A DNA stretch of 64,000 bases from Mesorhizobium sp. (GCA_004020875.1 SAPZ01000008.1:62001-126000); one strand, 5' to 3'. Counted from the stretch's first letter, positions 46,967 through 56,217 are shown. The notes: generated by a model not told the origin, from the letters alone. Numbers and translations are program-made.

Positions 46967-47941
46967 TCACTCCGCCGCTTCGCGGTGAACCTCGATGCCA
47001 GCCAGATATTTTTCCGCCTCGAGCGCCGCCATGCAGCCAAGCCCCGCAGCCGTGACCGCTTGGCGATAGACATCGTCGGTTACGTCGCCGGCCGCGAACA
47101 CGCCGGGCACGTCGGTGCGGGTCGAATCCGGCGCCGTCCACAGATAGCCGTTCGGCTTCTGCTTCAGCTTGCCGACGAACAGCTCGACCGCCGGCGCATG
47201 GCCGATCGCGACGAAGACGCCGTCGACCGGCAGCTTCGATTCCTGGCCGGTCAAGACGTTGCGCAGCGTCAGACCTTCGACGGAAGGCGGCAACGGCGCC
47301 TTGCCTGGACGTCCCGTGATTTCGTCCACCACCGTGTCCCAGATGACGCGGACATTGTCCTTCGCAAGCAGCCGCTCGCGCAGGATGCGCTCGGCGCGGA
47401 AATCGCTGCGCCGATGGATGACGGTGACGCTCTTGGCGAGGTTCGACAGATAGAGCGCTTCCTCGACCGCGGAATTTCCGCCGCCGACCACCGCGACGTC
47501 CTTGCCGCGGTAGAAGAAGCCGTCGCAGGTGGCGCAGGCCGAAACGCCGAAGCCCATGAAGGTCTGCTCCGACGGGATGCCAAGCCACTTGGCTTGCGCG
47601 CCGGTGGCGATGATCAGCGCATCGGCCGTGTATACTGTGCCGGAATCGCCGGTGGCGCGGAATGGCCGCACATTGAGGTCGACTTCGGTGATAATGTCGT
47701 TGATTATATCGGTGCCGACATGCTCGGCCTGCGCCAGCATTTGGCTCATCAGCCAAGGGCCTTGGATCGGATCGGCGAAGCCCGGATAGTTCTCGACATC
47801 CGTGGTGATCATCAATTGGCCGCCCTGCTGCAGGCCAGCGACCAGCATCGGCTTCAGCATGGCGCGGGCGGCATAGATCGCCGCCGTGTAGCCGGCCGGG
47901 CCGGAACCGATGATAAGAACGGGCGCATGTTTGGTGTTCAT
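46967..47941 (-). CDS. trxB: Thioredoxin reductase
   Basis: A 324-residue flavoprotein that reduces thioredoxin with NADPH. FAD motif: VLIIGSGPAGYTAAIYAARA; redox-active site GVSACATCDGFFYRGKDVAV with the CATC pair; NADPH motif VVGGGNSAVEEALYLSNLAK; C-terminal FAD motif VFAAGDVTDDVYRQAVTAAG. AGGGGGA precedes the ATG. It is divergent from lrp and lies just upstream of lsrB in the same direction, a typical rhizobial grouping. Confidence 0.95.
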   Translation of the reverse strand: MNTKHAPVLIIGSGPAGYTAAIYAARAMLKPMLVAGLQQGGQLMITTDVENYPGFADPIQGPWLMSQMLAQAEHVGTDIINDIITEVDLNVRPFRATGDSGTVYTADALIIATGAQAKWLGIPSEQTFMGFGVSACATCDGFFYRGKDVAVVGGGNSAVEEALYLSNLAKSVTVIHRRSDFRAERILRERLLAKDNVRVIWDTVVDEITGRPGKAPLPPSVEGLTLRNVLTGQESKLPVDGVFVAIGHAPAVELFVGKLKQKPNGYLWTAPDSTRTDVPGVFAAGDVTDDVYRQAVTAAGLGCMAALEAEKYLAGIEVHREAAE

Positions 47942-48217
47942 GAAAAATCCCCCTGCGGCTCATGGCCGTGGTTTGTCGCGAGTAATGTAAGTGTTGCCCG
48001 CTGAGCCAGCAAGGCAAGTTGGCCTTCGTCCCCGGAAAGCTTCATCCCCGACATATCGGGCCATATCGTCGACCGTCATCAGTGCATGACGCCCAGAGGT
48101 GGCGCAGTCCGGGCATCATCACTTGCATCAAACACGGAGAAAATCTTCGGAAAGCTATGGCCACCGGGGCGAAACCAAATTACAAAATCGCGAAAGATTC
48201 TTGCGCGAAAGCCCTTC

Positions 48218-48688
48218 ATGCCGCTCAAAGCCGATCTCGACGCCATCGACTGGAAGATCTTGCGCGAATTGCAAAGCGACGGGCGCATGACCAATGTCGA
48301 ATTGTCGAGCCGGGTCGGCATCTCGGCGCCGCCTTGCCTCCGCCGCGTCAGACGGCTGGAAGAGGCCGGCATCATCCGCGGTTACCGCGCACTGCTGAAC
48401 GCGCCGGCGCTCGGCATGGACGTCGTCGCCTTCTGCCTGATCGGCCTGCATCATCAGGCCGATGCCGAGCTGAAGACCTTCGCCGAACGCACGCGCGGCT
48501 GGCCGATCGTCCGCGACGCCTGGATGGTCTCGGGCGAATCCGATTTCCTGCTGCATTGCGTGGCGAGCGACCTCGGCACCTTCCAAACCTTCGTCATCGA
48601 GGAGCTGGCTTCGGCCCCGAACGTGGACACGGTGCGCACCGCCTTGACCATCCGCCGCGTCAAGGATGAGGGGCTTGTGGCTTTCTAA
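48218..48688 (+). CDS. Lrp/AsnC-family transcriptional regulator
   Basis: A 156-residue Lrp-type regulator: DLDAIDWKILRELQSDGRMT, then the HTH NVELSSRVGISAPPCLRRVR and the link EEAGIIRGYRALLN. The C-terminal RAM ligand domain includes GWPIVRDAWMVSGESDFLLH. It probably binds an amino acid. It sits in the lsrB-trxB-lrp arrangement conserved in rhizobia, and its stop overlaps the convergent gmhB stop by four bases. The exact Lrp paralogue is not named. Confidence 0.88.
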   Translation: MPLKADLDAIDWKILRELQSDGRMTNVELSSRVGISAPPCLRRVRRLEEAGIIRGYRALLNAPALGMDVVAFCLIGLHHQADAELKTFAERTRGWPIVRDAWMVSGESDFLLHCVASDLGTFQTFVIEELASAPNVDTVRTALTIRRVKDEGLVAF

Positions 48689-49332
48689 TCCTTGGACAGC
48701 TCGACAATTGCATCACACAGTCTGCGATGGTCATTGCCCGTCGTCAGCTTGTGGGTGGTGAAACCGCCATCGGGCGTCTTTCGGTTGAACCTGCCGCCGA
48801 CAAGCCAGCCTTCCGCCAATCCGGCTCTCCGGCCGGCTTCCATGTCGTCGGCCTTGTCGCCAACAATGATCGATCCGGAGATGTCGAGGCCCAGCAAATC
48901 TCTAGCGTGTAGAAGCATTCCCGCATTGGGCTTACGCATCGGATGATCGCCGATCGCCAGTTCACCTTTGCCGCTCGAATGATAGGCGCAGGCAAGCACG
49001 AGATCGATTTGACATCCGTGCCCATCAAGAAGGGCCAGCAACCGGGCATTCACGGCGGCGAATTCCGACCAGCCAAAATACCCGCGGGCAATGCCCGATT
49101 GGTTCGAGACGATGATTGCGGGCAAGCCGGCAAGGTTAGCCGTCCGGATTACGGGCAGCATTTCCGGCCGCAGCACGACATCCGCAGGATCGCTCGGATA
49201 GCCGGTATCGACATTGATCGTGCCGTCACGATCCAGGAACAGCGCCGGCCGGCCAGCCGGAAACGTCCTGTCGCCGATCCGTTCAACCCATAGGCCCGGC
49301 TCGGCCAGGGGAAAGCCTTCGCTCTCAGTCAT
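48685..49332 (-). CDS. gmhB: D-glycero-D-manno-heptose 1,7-bisphosphate 7-phosphatase (HAD family)
   Basis: A 215-residue HAD phosphatase. Motif I PALFLDRDGTINVDTGYPSD, motif II VSNQSGIARGYF and the C-terminal KPNAGMLLHARDLLG with GDKADDMEAGRRAG (motifs III/IV). GmhB removes the 7-phosphate of heptose 1,7-bisphosphate in ADP-heptose synthesis. The usual Cys/His zinc-binding loop of GmhB is represented only by CAYHSSGKG, so zinc may be missing. It overlaps the gmhA stop by eight bases and is co-transcribed with hldE-gmhA. Confidence 0.85.
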   Translation of the reverse strand: MTESEGFPLAEPGLWVERIGDRTFPAGRPALFLDRDGTINVDTGYPSDPADVVLRPEMLPVIRTANLAGLPAIIVSNQSGIARGYFGWSEFAAVNARLLALLDGHGCQIDLVLACAYHSSGKGELAIGDHPMRKPNAGMLLHARDLLGLDISGSIIVGDKADDMEAGRRAGLAEGWLVGGRFNRKTPDGGFTTHKLTTGNDHRRLCDAIVELSKD

Positions 49333-49897
49333 TGCTGAGACGCGCTTCGACCGCCTCGCAAAGATGGTGGTAGAGGCACAGATGCCCCTGCTGGATGATC
49401 GGCGTCGAGGTCGATGGCACGTTGAGCAGGATGTCGGTGAGCGGCTTGAGCTTGCCGCCGGTCTCGCCAGTCAGGCTGATCACCTTCATCCCCATCGCGC
49501 GCGCCTGCTCGGCCGCGGCCAGGATGCTCGGCGAATTGCCGCTGGTCGAGATCGCCAGCAGCACCGCGCCTTCCGATCCATGCGCTTCGACCTGGCGCGA
49601 GAACACCGTGTCGAAGCCGTAATCATTGCCCCAGGCGGTCAGCACCGCGGCGTTGGCCGGCAGCGCGATGACGTTGTAGGCCTTGCGCTCCTTTAGGAAC
49701 CGGCCGACCAGCTCGCCGGCGATGTGGATGGCATCGCTGGCCGAGCCGCCATTGCCGCAGATCAGCAGCGCCTTGCCTTGCGAAAGCGCGGTCACGACCG
49801 TGCTCACCGCGCGCTCCATCTCGCCGGTGAGGTCGCGCTCGACCATCGCCGAGATCACCTCCGCGGAGCGGAGCAGATAGTCGTTCAAATCGGACAT
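49325..49897 (-). CDS. gmhA: Sedoheptulose 7-phosphate isomerase
   Basis: A 190-residue SIS-domain isomerase, first enzyme of ADP-heptose synthesis. Motifs: KALLICGNGGSASDAIHIAG (GNGGSA), LLAISTSGNSPSILAAAEQA (STSGNS) and TPIIQQGHLCLYHHLCEAVE near the C-terminus (His and Gln/Glu of the active site). Length is normal for GmhA. It lies between hldE (7 bases upstream) and gmhB. Confidence 0.93.
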   Translation of the reverse strand: MSDLNDYLLRSAEVISAMVERDLTGEMERAVSTVVTALSQGKALLICGNGGSASDAIHIAGELVGRFLKERKAYNVIALPANAAVLTAWGNDYGFDTVFSRQVEAHGSEGAVLLAISTSGNSPSILAAAEQARAMGMKVISLTGETGGKLKPLTDILLNVPSTSTPIIQQGHLCLYHHLCEAVEARLSND

Positions 49898-49904
49898 GAG
49901 ATCC

Positions 49905-51389
49905 TCAGTTTGCGGCACGCAGCCTGCCGATCGTGTTCGTCGTGCTCTTACCGGCGAGGAGGTCGACCAGCACCACGCGCCCGCCCGCCTTCTGCACCAC
50001 ATCGGCGCCGACCACGGTCTCGATCGTGTAGTCCGCGCCCTTGACCAGGACGTCGGGCAGCAGCGCCTTGATCAGCTTGAGCGGCGTATCTTCCTCGAAG
50101 ATGACGACGGCATCGACCGAGGCAAGTGCTGCCAGCACGCAGGCGCGGTCATGCTGGTTGTTGACCGGACGCCCAGGCCCTTTCAGCCGGCGCACTGAGT
50201 CGTCGCTGTTGAGGCCGAGCACCAGCCGGTCGCACTGGCTGCGCGCGGCATGCAGCAGGCTGACATGGCCGGCATGCAGGATATCGAAGCAGCCATTGGT
50301 GAAGCCGACCGTGAGGCCCTCTTCCTTCCAGGCAGCGACCATCCTGGCCGCGGCATTGGCGTCAAGAATGGCATCGGTATGGCTCGTCGGCCCATGCGAG
50401 CGGAACAGCGCGCCGGACAGTTCCTCGACATTCAATCGTGCGGTGCCGCGTTTTCCCACCACGACGCCGCCGGCCGCATTGGCGATGATGGCGGCATGCA
50501 CCCGGTCGGCGCCAGCGGCGAGCGACAGCGCGAAGCTCGCAATGACCGTGTCGCCGGCGCCGGAAACGTCGAACACTTCGCGCGCCTGGGTGGAGATATG
50601 GCGCGCATCCTCGGCGGAGACGACGCTCATGCCTTTCTCGCTGCGCGTGGCGACGATGAACTCGAAAGCATGCTCGGCGATCAGGTCGCGCGCCGCTGCC
50701 ACGATCTCGTCGTCGCCGAACACCTTGCGCCCGACCGCCTCGCCAAGCTCCTTGCGGTTCGGCGTCACCGCCGTAGCACCTGCATAGCGGGCGTAATCGC
50801 GCCCCTTCGGGTCGACCAGCACCGGCTTGCCGGCATCGCGGCAGATCGCGATCAGCTCGCCGGCGACGCCGTCGAGCAGAATGCCCTTGCCGTAATCGGA
50901 AAGGATGACGATGTCGGCGCGGCCAAGCGCGGCCTGGAAATGATCGATGAGCTTCGCCCGCTCAGCGGAAGTGAGCGGCTTGATCTCTTCCTCGTCGAAA
51001 CGCAGCACCTGCTGGTTGAGGGCGCTGAAGCGGCTTTTCGACGAGGTCATGCGGTCCTGGCGCTGCAGAAGCCCGTCCGTGTCGACGCCGATCTCGCTGA
51101 GCATGCGCATCAGATTGTTGCCGGCCTGGTCGGCGCCGATCACCGAAATGGGTATGGCGGCCCCGCCCAGCGAAACGATGTTTGAGACGACGTTGCCGGC
51201 GCCACCCATGTTCAGCGTTTCTCCCCGTCCATGCAGCACGGGGATCGGAGCCTCCGGCGAGATGCGTTCGATCACGCCGTTGACGAAACGGTCGAGAATG
51301 AAATCGCCCACGACCAGCACGGTGACCTCGCCGAACCGGGCAATGGTGCGATGCAAAGGTTCCGGAGAGGGCGGATTGTGCTTGATCAT
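49905..51389 (-). CDS. hldE: Bifunctional heptose 7-phosphate kinase / heptose 1-phosphate adenylyltransferase
   Basis: A 494-residue fusion of two activities. Residues about 1-325 form a PfkB-type kinase (VLVVGDFILDRFVNGVIERI; GAGDTVIASFALSLAAGADR anion-hole motif). Residues about 350-490 form a nucleotidyltransferase with GFTNGCFDILHAGHVSLLHA (HxGH motif). It phosphorylates heptose 7-phosphate at C1 and adenylylates heptose 1-phosphate. The single fused protein is the usual proteobacterial form. It heads the minus-strand hldE-gmhA-gmhB operon, divergent from hldD. Confidence 0.95.
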   Translation of the reverse strand: MIKHNPPSPEPLHRTIARFGEVTVLVVGDFILDRFVNGVIERISPEAPIPVLHGRGETLNMGGAGNVVSNIVSLGGAAIPISVIGADQAGNNLMRMLSEIGVDTDGLLQRQDRMTSSKSRFSALNQQVLRFDEEEIKPLTSAERAKLIDHFQAALGRADIVILSDYGKGILLDGVAGELIAICRDAGKPVLVDPKGRDYARYAGATAVTPNRKELGEAVGRKVFGDDEIVAAARDLIAEHAFEFIVATRSEKGMSVVSAEDARHISTQAREVFDVSGAGDTVIASFALSLAAGADRVHAAIIANAAGGVVVGKRGTARLNVEELSGALFRSHGPTSHTDAILDANAAARMVAAWKEEGLTVGFTNGCFDILHAGHVSLLHAARSQCDRLVLGLNSDDSVRRLKGPGRPVNNQHDRACVLAALASVDAVVIFEEDTPLKLIKALLPDVLVKGADYTIETVVGADVVQKAGGRVVLVDLLAGKSTTNTIGRLRAAN

Positions 51390-51660
51390 CTCACTGGCGC
51401 GCCTGAGGGCGGGATCTGGTCGGTTCGAAGCGCCGGAATTGCAGCGCCCATCGTATTTGCGATGCCGATATACCGCAATTCGGGCTAGCGCAACGGCAGG
51501 CTGCGAACCAGGCAGACGGAACGGGCGCGAGTGAAGCGGGAGCTTTGCGGCGCGACTATGGCCGAGCATTGCCGGCTTTGCCGGCGAACGTGCTTTATCG
51601 ACACTCCGGCCCACCTCCCCTATAAGGGCCGGAATCGGCAACGGAGCAAGGCTGAAAAGC

Positions 51661-52608
51661 ATGATCATCGTCACGGGCGGCGCCGGCATGATCGGCTCCA
51701 ACATCGTCGCCGCTCTCAATGCCGAGGGGCATGACGACATCGTCGTGGTCGACGATCTCACCGACGGCCACAAGATCGCCAACCTCGCCGACCTTCGCAT
51801 CGCCGACTATCTCGACAAGGACGATTTTCTCGCCCAGCTCGAGAATGGCGCGCTCGGCCGCATAGATGCGGTCTTCCACCAGGGCGCGTGCTCGACCACC
51901 ACTGAGTGGAACGGGAAGTTCATGATGGACGTGAACTACACCTACTCCAAGCGGCTGCTGCATGCCTGCCTCGCCCTGCGCGTGCCCTTCCTTTATGCCT
52001 CCTCTGCATCGGTCTATGGCGGCGGCAGCGAGTTCCGCGAGGAGCCCGCGTTCGAGCGCCCGCTCAACGTCTATGCCTATTCGAAGAAGCTGTTCGACGA
52101 CTACGTCCGCCGTAACGTCGACGCCGACCATTCACAGGTAACGGGGCTGCGCTATTTCAACGTCTACGGACCGCGCGAGGCGCACAAGGGCGCCATGGCC
52201 TCCGTCGCCTTCCATCTCTTCAACCAGGTCGAGCGCGGCGAGAATCCCAAACTGTTCGGCGCCTATGGCGACTTCGGCCCGGGCGAACAGAGCCGCGACT
52301 TCATCCATGTCGGCGATGTCGCGGAGGTCAATCTGTGGCTGTGGAAACGCGGCTTGAGCGGCATCTTCAACTGCGGCACCGGCCGCGCGCAGCCGTTCCG
52401 CGCCATCGCCGAGGCGGTGATCGACACACTGGGCAAGGGGGAGATCGAGTTCATTCCCTTCCCGGACCATCTCAAGGGAAGCTACCAGAGTTTCACGCAG
52501 GCTGATATGTCCCGCTTGCGCGCGGCCGGCTACAATGGCCAATTCCGCACAGTCGAAACCGGCGTGAGGGACTATGTCGAATGGCTGAAGGCCCAACGAT
52601 CCTCGTGA
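51661..52608 (+). CDS. hldD: ADP-L-glycero-D-manno-heptose 6-epimerase
   Basis: A 315-residue SDR-fold epimerase: [20 protein letters not shown] (NADP-binding GxxGxxG) and [17 protein letters not shown] (YxxxK). [20 protein letters not shown] is the typical family block. It converts ADP-D,D-heptose to ADP-L,D-heptose for LPS core. It heads a plus-strand operon hldD-waaF-waaC with overlapping ends, opposite to hldE-gmhA-gmhB, making one divergent heptose locus with a 271-base control region. Confidence 0.94.
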   Translation: MIIVTGGAGMIGSNIVAALNAEGHDDIVVVDDLTDGHKIANLADLRIADYLDKDDFLAQLENGALGRIDAVFHQGACSTTTEWNGKFMMDVNYTYSKRLLHACLALRVPFLYASSASVYGGGSEFREEPAFERPLNVYAYSKKLFDDYVRRNVDADHSQVTGLRYFNVYGPREAHKGAMASVAFHLFNQVERGENPKLFGAYGDFGPGEQSRDFIHVGDVAEVNLWLWKRGLSGIFNCGTGRAQPFRAIAEAVIDTLGKGEIEFIPFPDHLKGSYQSFTQADMSRLRAAGYNGQFRTVETGVRDYVEWLKAQRSS

Positions 52609-53588
52609 TCGGCCCGCGCTGGGTGGGCGACATGGTCATGGCGCAGTGCCTGTTTGCGGCGCTGAAGGAAAAACATCCGCACGCGGCCATCGATGTGCTG
52701 GCGCCGGCCTGGGCTGCGCCTTTGGTAAAGCGCATGCCCGAGATACGCAACCAGATTGATTTTCCCCTGATGCCGGGCGCACTCGAATTCCGCAGCCGGC
52801 GGCGCTTCGGCCGGCTGCTGCGCGGCCGATACGATATGGCGTATGTGCTGCCGGGAAGCTGGAAATCGGCGCTGATCCCATTCTTTGCCCGCATCCCGCG
52901 CCGCGTCGGCAATCTGCGCGAGATGCGCTACGGCCTGCTGACCGACGTGGTGCCGCTGCCCGAGGCGCTGAAGCGGCGCACGGCGCGCGCCTATTTCGGC
53001 CTCGCCCGCGGCGGCACCTTTCGCGCGCCGAAGCTCACCGTCGACGAGGCAAACCAAGCCGATCTGCTGGCGCGGTTCGGGCTGACAGGGGAAAAATTCA
53101 TCGCCCTGATGCCCGGCGCCGAATTCGGTCCGGCAAAACGCTGGCCGAGCGATCACTATGCCGGTCTTGCCCGGGACATGATGGCACAGGGTTTGGGCGT
53201 CGTGCTGCTCGGCTCGAAGAACGATGCCGGCGTGACCGGCGAGATCGCGACGCTCGCGCCCGGCGCTATCGACCTTGCCGGCAAGACCCGCCTCGAGGAC
53301 GCCATCGACCTGATCGGCGCAGCGAAGCTTGCGGTTTCGAACGACAGCGGCCTGATGCATGTCGCGGCAGCTGTCGGCACGCCGATCGTGGCCGTCTATG
53401 GTTCGACGTCGCCGGAAAATACACCCCCGCTCAGCGAGCGCTCCGAACTGATCTGGCTGCATCTGTCCTGCTCGCCCTGCCACAAGAAGGTCTGTCCGCT
53501 CGGGCATCTCAACTGCCTTAAGACGCTCGATGTCGCTCGTGTCACTGCCGCGGCCAACCGCCTGCTCAAGGTTCCGGCGGCGGCATGA
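52581..53588 (+). CDS. waaF: LPS heptosyltransferase II
   Basis: A 335-residue GT9 glycosyltransferase. N-terminus: [20 protein letters not shown]. Sugar-nucleotide region: [20 protein letters not shown] with KRWP, and [20 protein letters not shown] (the NDSGLMHxA motif), [11 protein letters not shown]. These match heptosyltransferase II. It adds the second heptose of the inner core at the cytosolic side of the inner membrane. Its start overlaps hldD by 28 bases. Confidence 0.92.
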   Translation: MAEGPTILVIGPRWVGDMVMAQCLFAALKEKHPHAAIDVLAPAWAAPLVKRMPEIRNQIDFPLMPGALEFRSRRRFGRLLRGRYDMAYVLPGSWKSALIPFFARIPRRVGNLREMRYGLLTDVVPLPEALKRRTARAYFGLARGGTFRAPKLTVDEANQADLLARFGLTGEKFIALMPGAEFGPAKRWPSDHYAGLARDMMAQGLGVVLLGSKNDAGVTGEIATLAPGAIDLAGKTRLEDAIDLIGAAKLAVSNDSGLMHVAAAVGTPIVAVYGSTSPENTPPLSERSELIWLHLSCSPCHKKVCPLGHLNCLKTLDVARVTAAANRLLKVPAAA

Positions 53589-54586
53589 AAGTGCTGATCG
53601 TCAAGACATCGTCGATGGGCGATGTCATCCACACGTTTCCGGCCGTCGAGGACGCGGTGAGAAATCGCCCGGATATCAACTTCGACTGGTGCGTGGAGGA
53701 GCCGTTTGCCGGCATCGTGGCGTTGCATCCGGCGATTGGAGTGATCCATAAGGTGGCGGTCCGGCGCTGGCGCAAGAGGCTTTTCGACGGCGTTACGTGG
53801 CGTGAGATAGCCGGACTGCGCAGAGCACTCCGTGCCTCCCGCTACGACCTCGTCATCGACGCGCAAGGCTTGTTGAAGTCGGCCCTCGTCGCCATCCAGG
53901 CCGGCGCGCTGATTGCCGGTTTCGACCGGGCGAGCGCCCGCGAGCCTTCGGCGACACTGGTCTATCAGCGGAAATTCGCCGTGCCGCGCGACCTGCATGC
54001 CATCGAGCGCACCAGGCGGCTATTCGGTCTGGCGCTCGGCTACCGACCTGACCTGTCGACGCTCGAGTCCGGCATCGTGCCGCCGGTGCGCGCACTACCC
54101 GGCGTTGAAGGCAAAACCGCCTTCCTGCTGCACGGCACCAGCCGCGAAGACAAGAAATGGCCCGTCGAGGATTGGATTGAAACCGCGCGCGAGTTGAGCG
54201 ACCGCCAATTCACGCCGGTGGTTACCTGGTCGAATGAGGGTGAAAAGAAAGTGGCGGAAACCATTGCCGGCGCCGTGCCAAAGACAGCGCTGGTTGCGAA
54301 ATCGCCGCTCGCGGATGTCGCCGCGATCCTCGGCCGCTCGACGCTGGTCGTCGGCGCCGACACCGGCCTGACTCACCTCGCCAGCGCCTTCGGCCTGCCG
54401 ACGGTCGCCATCTTCCTGGCAACCGAACCCGGTCTCACCGGCCCGCGCGGACCGTTCGCATCGACCTTGCTTGCGCCGCCCGGAGGCAAGGTGACGCCGG
54501 CTGAGGTGGTTGCGGAGGTTGAACGGTTGCTGGCGCAGCGCGCTATCTCCCCCCTTGTGAGGGAGGATGGATTTTCACGGTCTTAG
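53585..54586 (+). CDS. waaC: LPS heptosyltransferase I
   Basis: A 333-residue GT9 enzyme. N-terminus: VLIVKTSSMGDVIHTFPAVE, the heptosyltransferase I form. AFLLHGTSREDKKWPVEDW and VVGADTGLTHLASAFGLPTV (donor-binding) follow. It adds the first heptose to Kdo2-lipid A. The start overlaps waaF (ATGA). The last 13 residues (ISPLVREDGFSRS) come from a palindromic repeat element that begins at 54545, so the protein tail is not the ancestral one; the catalytic core is intact. Confidence 0.92.
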   Translation: MKVLIVKTSSMGDVIHTFPAVEDAVRNRPDINFDWCVEEPFAGIVALHPAIGVIHKVAVRRWRKRLFDGVTWREIAGLRRALRASRYDLVIDAQGLLKSALVAIQAGALIAGFDRASAREPSATLVYQRKFAVPRDLHAIERTRRLFGLALGYRPDLSTLESGIVPPVRALPGVEGKTAFLLHGTSREDKKWPVEDWIETARELSDRQFTPVVTWSNEGEKKVAETIAGAVPKTALVAKSPLADVAAILGRSTLVVGADTGLTHLASAFGLPTVAIFLATEPGLTGPRGPFASTLLAPPGGKVTPAEVVAEVERLLAQRAISPLVREDGFSRS

Positions 54587-54749
54587 CCGGAGCCCTTCGC
54601 GGAGGCTAAGTCGTAGAAAATCCAAGAGAGGGGATTTCGTTGGAAGCCTAGCCCCTCGTCGCACAGCGCTTTTCGCCTCTCTCGCGATTTCTAACACTTA
54701 GCCTTCGGCTAAGATGTTGAAATCGCTTTCTCCCCCACAAGGGGGAGAT
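54545..54749. repeat. 205-bp palindromic element across the waaC 3' end
   Basis: Outer imperfect inverted repeats: ATCTCCCCCCTTGTGAGGGA (from 54545) and CTCCCCCACAAGGGGGAGAT (54730-54749). Inner hairpin one: GGATTTTC (54569-54576) / GAAAATCC (54616-54623) with CTTAGCC/GGCTAAG inside. Inner hairpin two: GCGATTTC (54684-54691) / GAAATCGC (54719-54726) with CTTAGCC (54697-54703) and GGCTAAG (54707-54713) as tip. The tip words are shared by both hairpins. It replaces the end of waaC and stops 5 bases before the greA stop. Confidence 0.75.
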
Positions 54750-54754
54750 TGGAG

Positions 54755-55228
54755 CTAAATAAACTGCACCTGGACGATCTCATACCCCCGAGCGCCGCCC
54801 GGAGCGTTGACCTCGATGGCGTCGCCGACTTCCTTGCCGATGAGCGCTCGCGCGATCGGCGAAGAGATCGAGATGCGGCCGGACTTCACGTCCGCTTCCT
54901 GGTCGCCGACGATCTGATAGGTCTTCTTTTCCTCGGTGTCCTCGTCGACGAGCACGACGGTCGCGCCGAACTTCACCTTGTCGCCGGAAAGCTTGGAGAC
55001 GTCGATGACCTCGGCACGCGCGATCAGATCCTCGAGCTCGTTGATGCGGCCTTCATTGTGGCTCTGCGACTCCTTGGCCGCGTGATATTCGGCATTTTCG
55101 GACAGGTCGCCATGCGAGCGCGCTTCGGAGATCGCCTCGATGATGCGGGGACGCTCCTCTTGCTGACGCCAACGCAGTTCTTCCTTCAATGACGCGAACC
55201 CCTCGCCTGTCATCGGGACCTTGATCAT
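54755..55228 (-). CDS. greA: Transcription elongation factor GreA
   Basis: A 157-residue GreA, the standard length. N-terminal coiled coil ([40 protein letters not shown] with the DLSENAEY tip acidic residues) and C-terminal FKBP-like domain ([16 protein letters not shown] region, then [16 protein letters not shown]). It stimulates RNA cleavage by stalled RNA polymerase. ATG at 55228 is chosen. Its leader carries a terminator-like hairpin (55289-55331). It is convergent with waaC, with the palindromic element between. Confidence 0.96.
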   Translation of the reverse strand: MIKVPMTGEGFASLKEELRWRQQEERPRIIEAISEARSHGDLSENAEYHAAKESQSHNEGRINELEDLIARAEVIDVSKLSGDKVKFGATVVLVDEDTEEKKTYQIVGDQEADVKSGRISISSPIARALIGKEVGDAIEVNAPGGARGYEIVQVQFI

Positions 55229-55288
55229 ATGCCTGACCTTTCCTGCCGCCACCCCCGCTTTTCGGGAGCAGCCTTGTCAAATGGGTAC

Positions 55289-55331
55289 AAAAAGAAAACG
55301 GTCCGGCAGCCTCGGGCTAACGGAACCGTTT
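55289..55331 (-). promoter_or_regulatory. greA leader attenuator hairpin
   Basis: Read leftwards: AAACGG (with inner T) CCG arm and CGGACCGTTT arm form a long stem (plus positions about 296-305 and 321-331 of the 55 kb block, with AGCC/GGCT at the tip), followed by TTTTCTTTTT at 55298-55289. This is an intrinsic terminator inside the greA leader. A -10 like TATATT (55354-55349) with a weak GTGAAA 16 bases before it puts the start near 55342. A short leader RNA of about 55 bases would result, like E. coli GraL. Confidence 0.55.
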
Positions 55332-55438
55332 CACCACAATTTCCCTGAATATAGCGATCTTGGCGCGATTTTCACGTGCAAAAATGAAGTTCGGCAAAAT
55401 GATCACCGCTTTCGCGGACGCCAGCCGGCGGCGAACAC

Positions 55439-55469
55439 AAAAAGCCGGCTACGATTGCTCGCAGCCGGC
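55439..55469 (-). terminator. Terminator of the TPR-protein transcript
   Basis: AGCCGGC (55463-55469) and GCCGGCT (55444-55450) pair around a loop that itself has CGA/TCG pairs; reading leftwards a U-run follows at 55443-55439. It lies 22 bases after the TPR gene. Confidence 0.8.
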
Positions 55470-55490
55470 CCGAAGAGTTTGCAGCCCTGT

Positions 55491-56039
55491 TCAGCTCCGC
55501 AGGAAATGATCGATCTGTTCGGACAGCATGCCGTATTCGCGCGAGCCCGTGCCGGTCCGCTTTTCGATTTCCTTGAGCTGTTCCTGAGCGCCGGCGAGAT
55601 CGCCGATCTGCAGATGCGCTTCGCCGAGATATTCGCGCACCAGCGTGTAGTTCGGGTCGATGCGCAGCGCTTCCTCGTAATAGCCAAGGCCGACAGTGAC
55701 GCGGCCCGAATGGCGATGCGAATAGCCGAGATAGTTGAGGATGCGCGGATCCTGCTTGTTGGCGGCGAGCGTCAGCACCGAGATCGCCTCGTCATAGCGC
55801 CCGGCCATCGCCAGATCGTGGCCGGCCTCGTAAATGCTGTCGTCATCCAGCATGCCATATTGCGGCTTCACGCACTTGTTCTTCTTCTTGTCCCAGACCT
55901 CATCCTTCTTGCAGGTAGTGGTCGTCTGGCCACCGCTGCCGCCGGCACTGCCGCCACTTTCCCCGGCTGCAAAAGCCGGGGCCACGAACAGCGGCAGCGC
56001 CGCAATAGCCATGACTTGAACAAGCAATCGTCTGCGCAT
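55491..56039 (-). CDS. Exported tetratricopeptide-repeat protein
   Basis: A 182-residue exported protein: signal peptide (about residues 1-25, ending PAFAA), a Gly/Ser-rich stretch, a Cys-containing segment (CKKDEVWDKKKNKCVK) and two to three TPR units (GHDLAMAGRYDEAISVLTLA; ILNYLGYSHRHSGRVTVGLG; LGEAHLQIGDLAGAQEQLKE). TPR proteins mediate protein contacts; the partner is unknown. It has its own terminator and lies upstream of greA on the same strand. Confidence 0.84.
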   Translation of the reverse strand: MRRRLLVQVMAIAALPLFVAPAFAAGESGGSAGGSGGQTTTTCKKDEVWDKKKNKCVKPQYGMLDDDSIYEAGHDLAMAGRYDEAISVLTLAANKQDPRILNYLGYSHRHSGRVTVGLGYYEEALRIDPNYTLVREYLGEAHLQIGDLAGAQEQLKEIEKRTGTGSREYGMLSEQIDHFLRS

Positions 56040-56217
56040 CGATGCCTCCGTGAGCGTGACAATGGCAGACTAACGCCGGCCCGATCCGGTTTCATCCCGA
56101 AAACTCGTCATCGGCCGAACTATTTTGGACGGCCCGAAAGAGAGCCTTGCCTCCGGACGTGACGCGCGCTGCAAATCCGCTATCATCGGGGCCAAGCGCA
56201 TCACGTGGAGAAGGACC

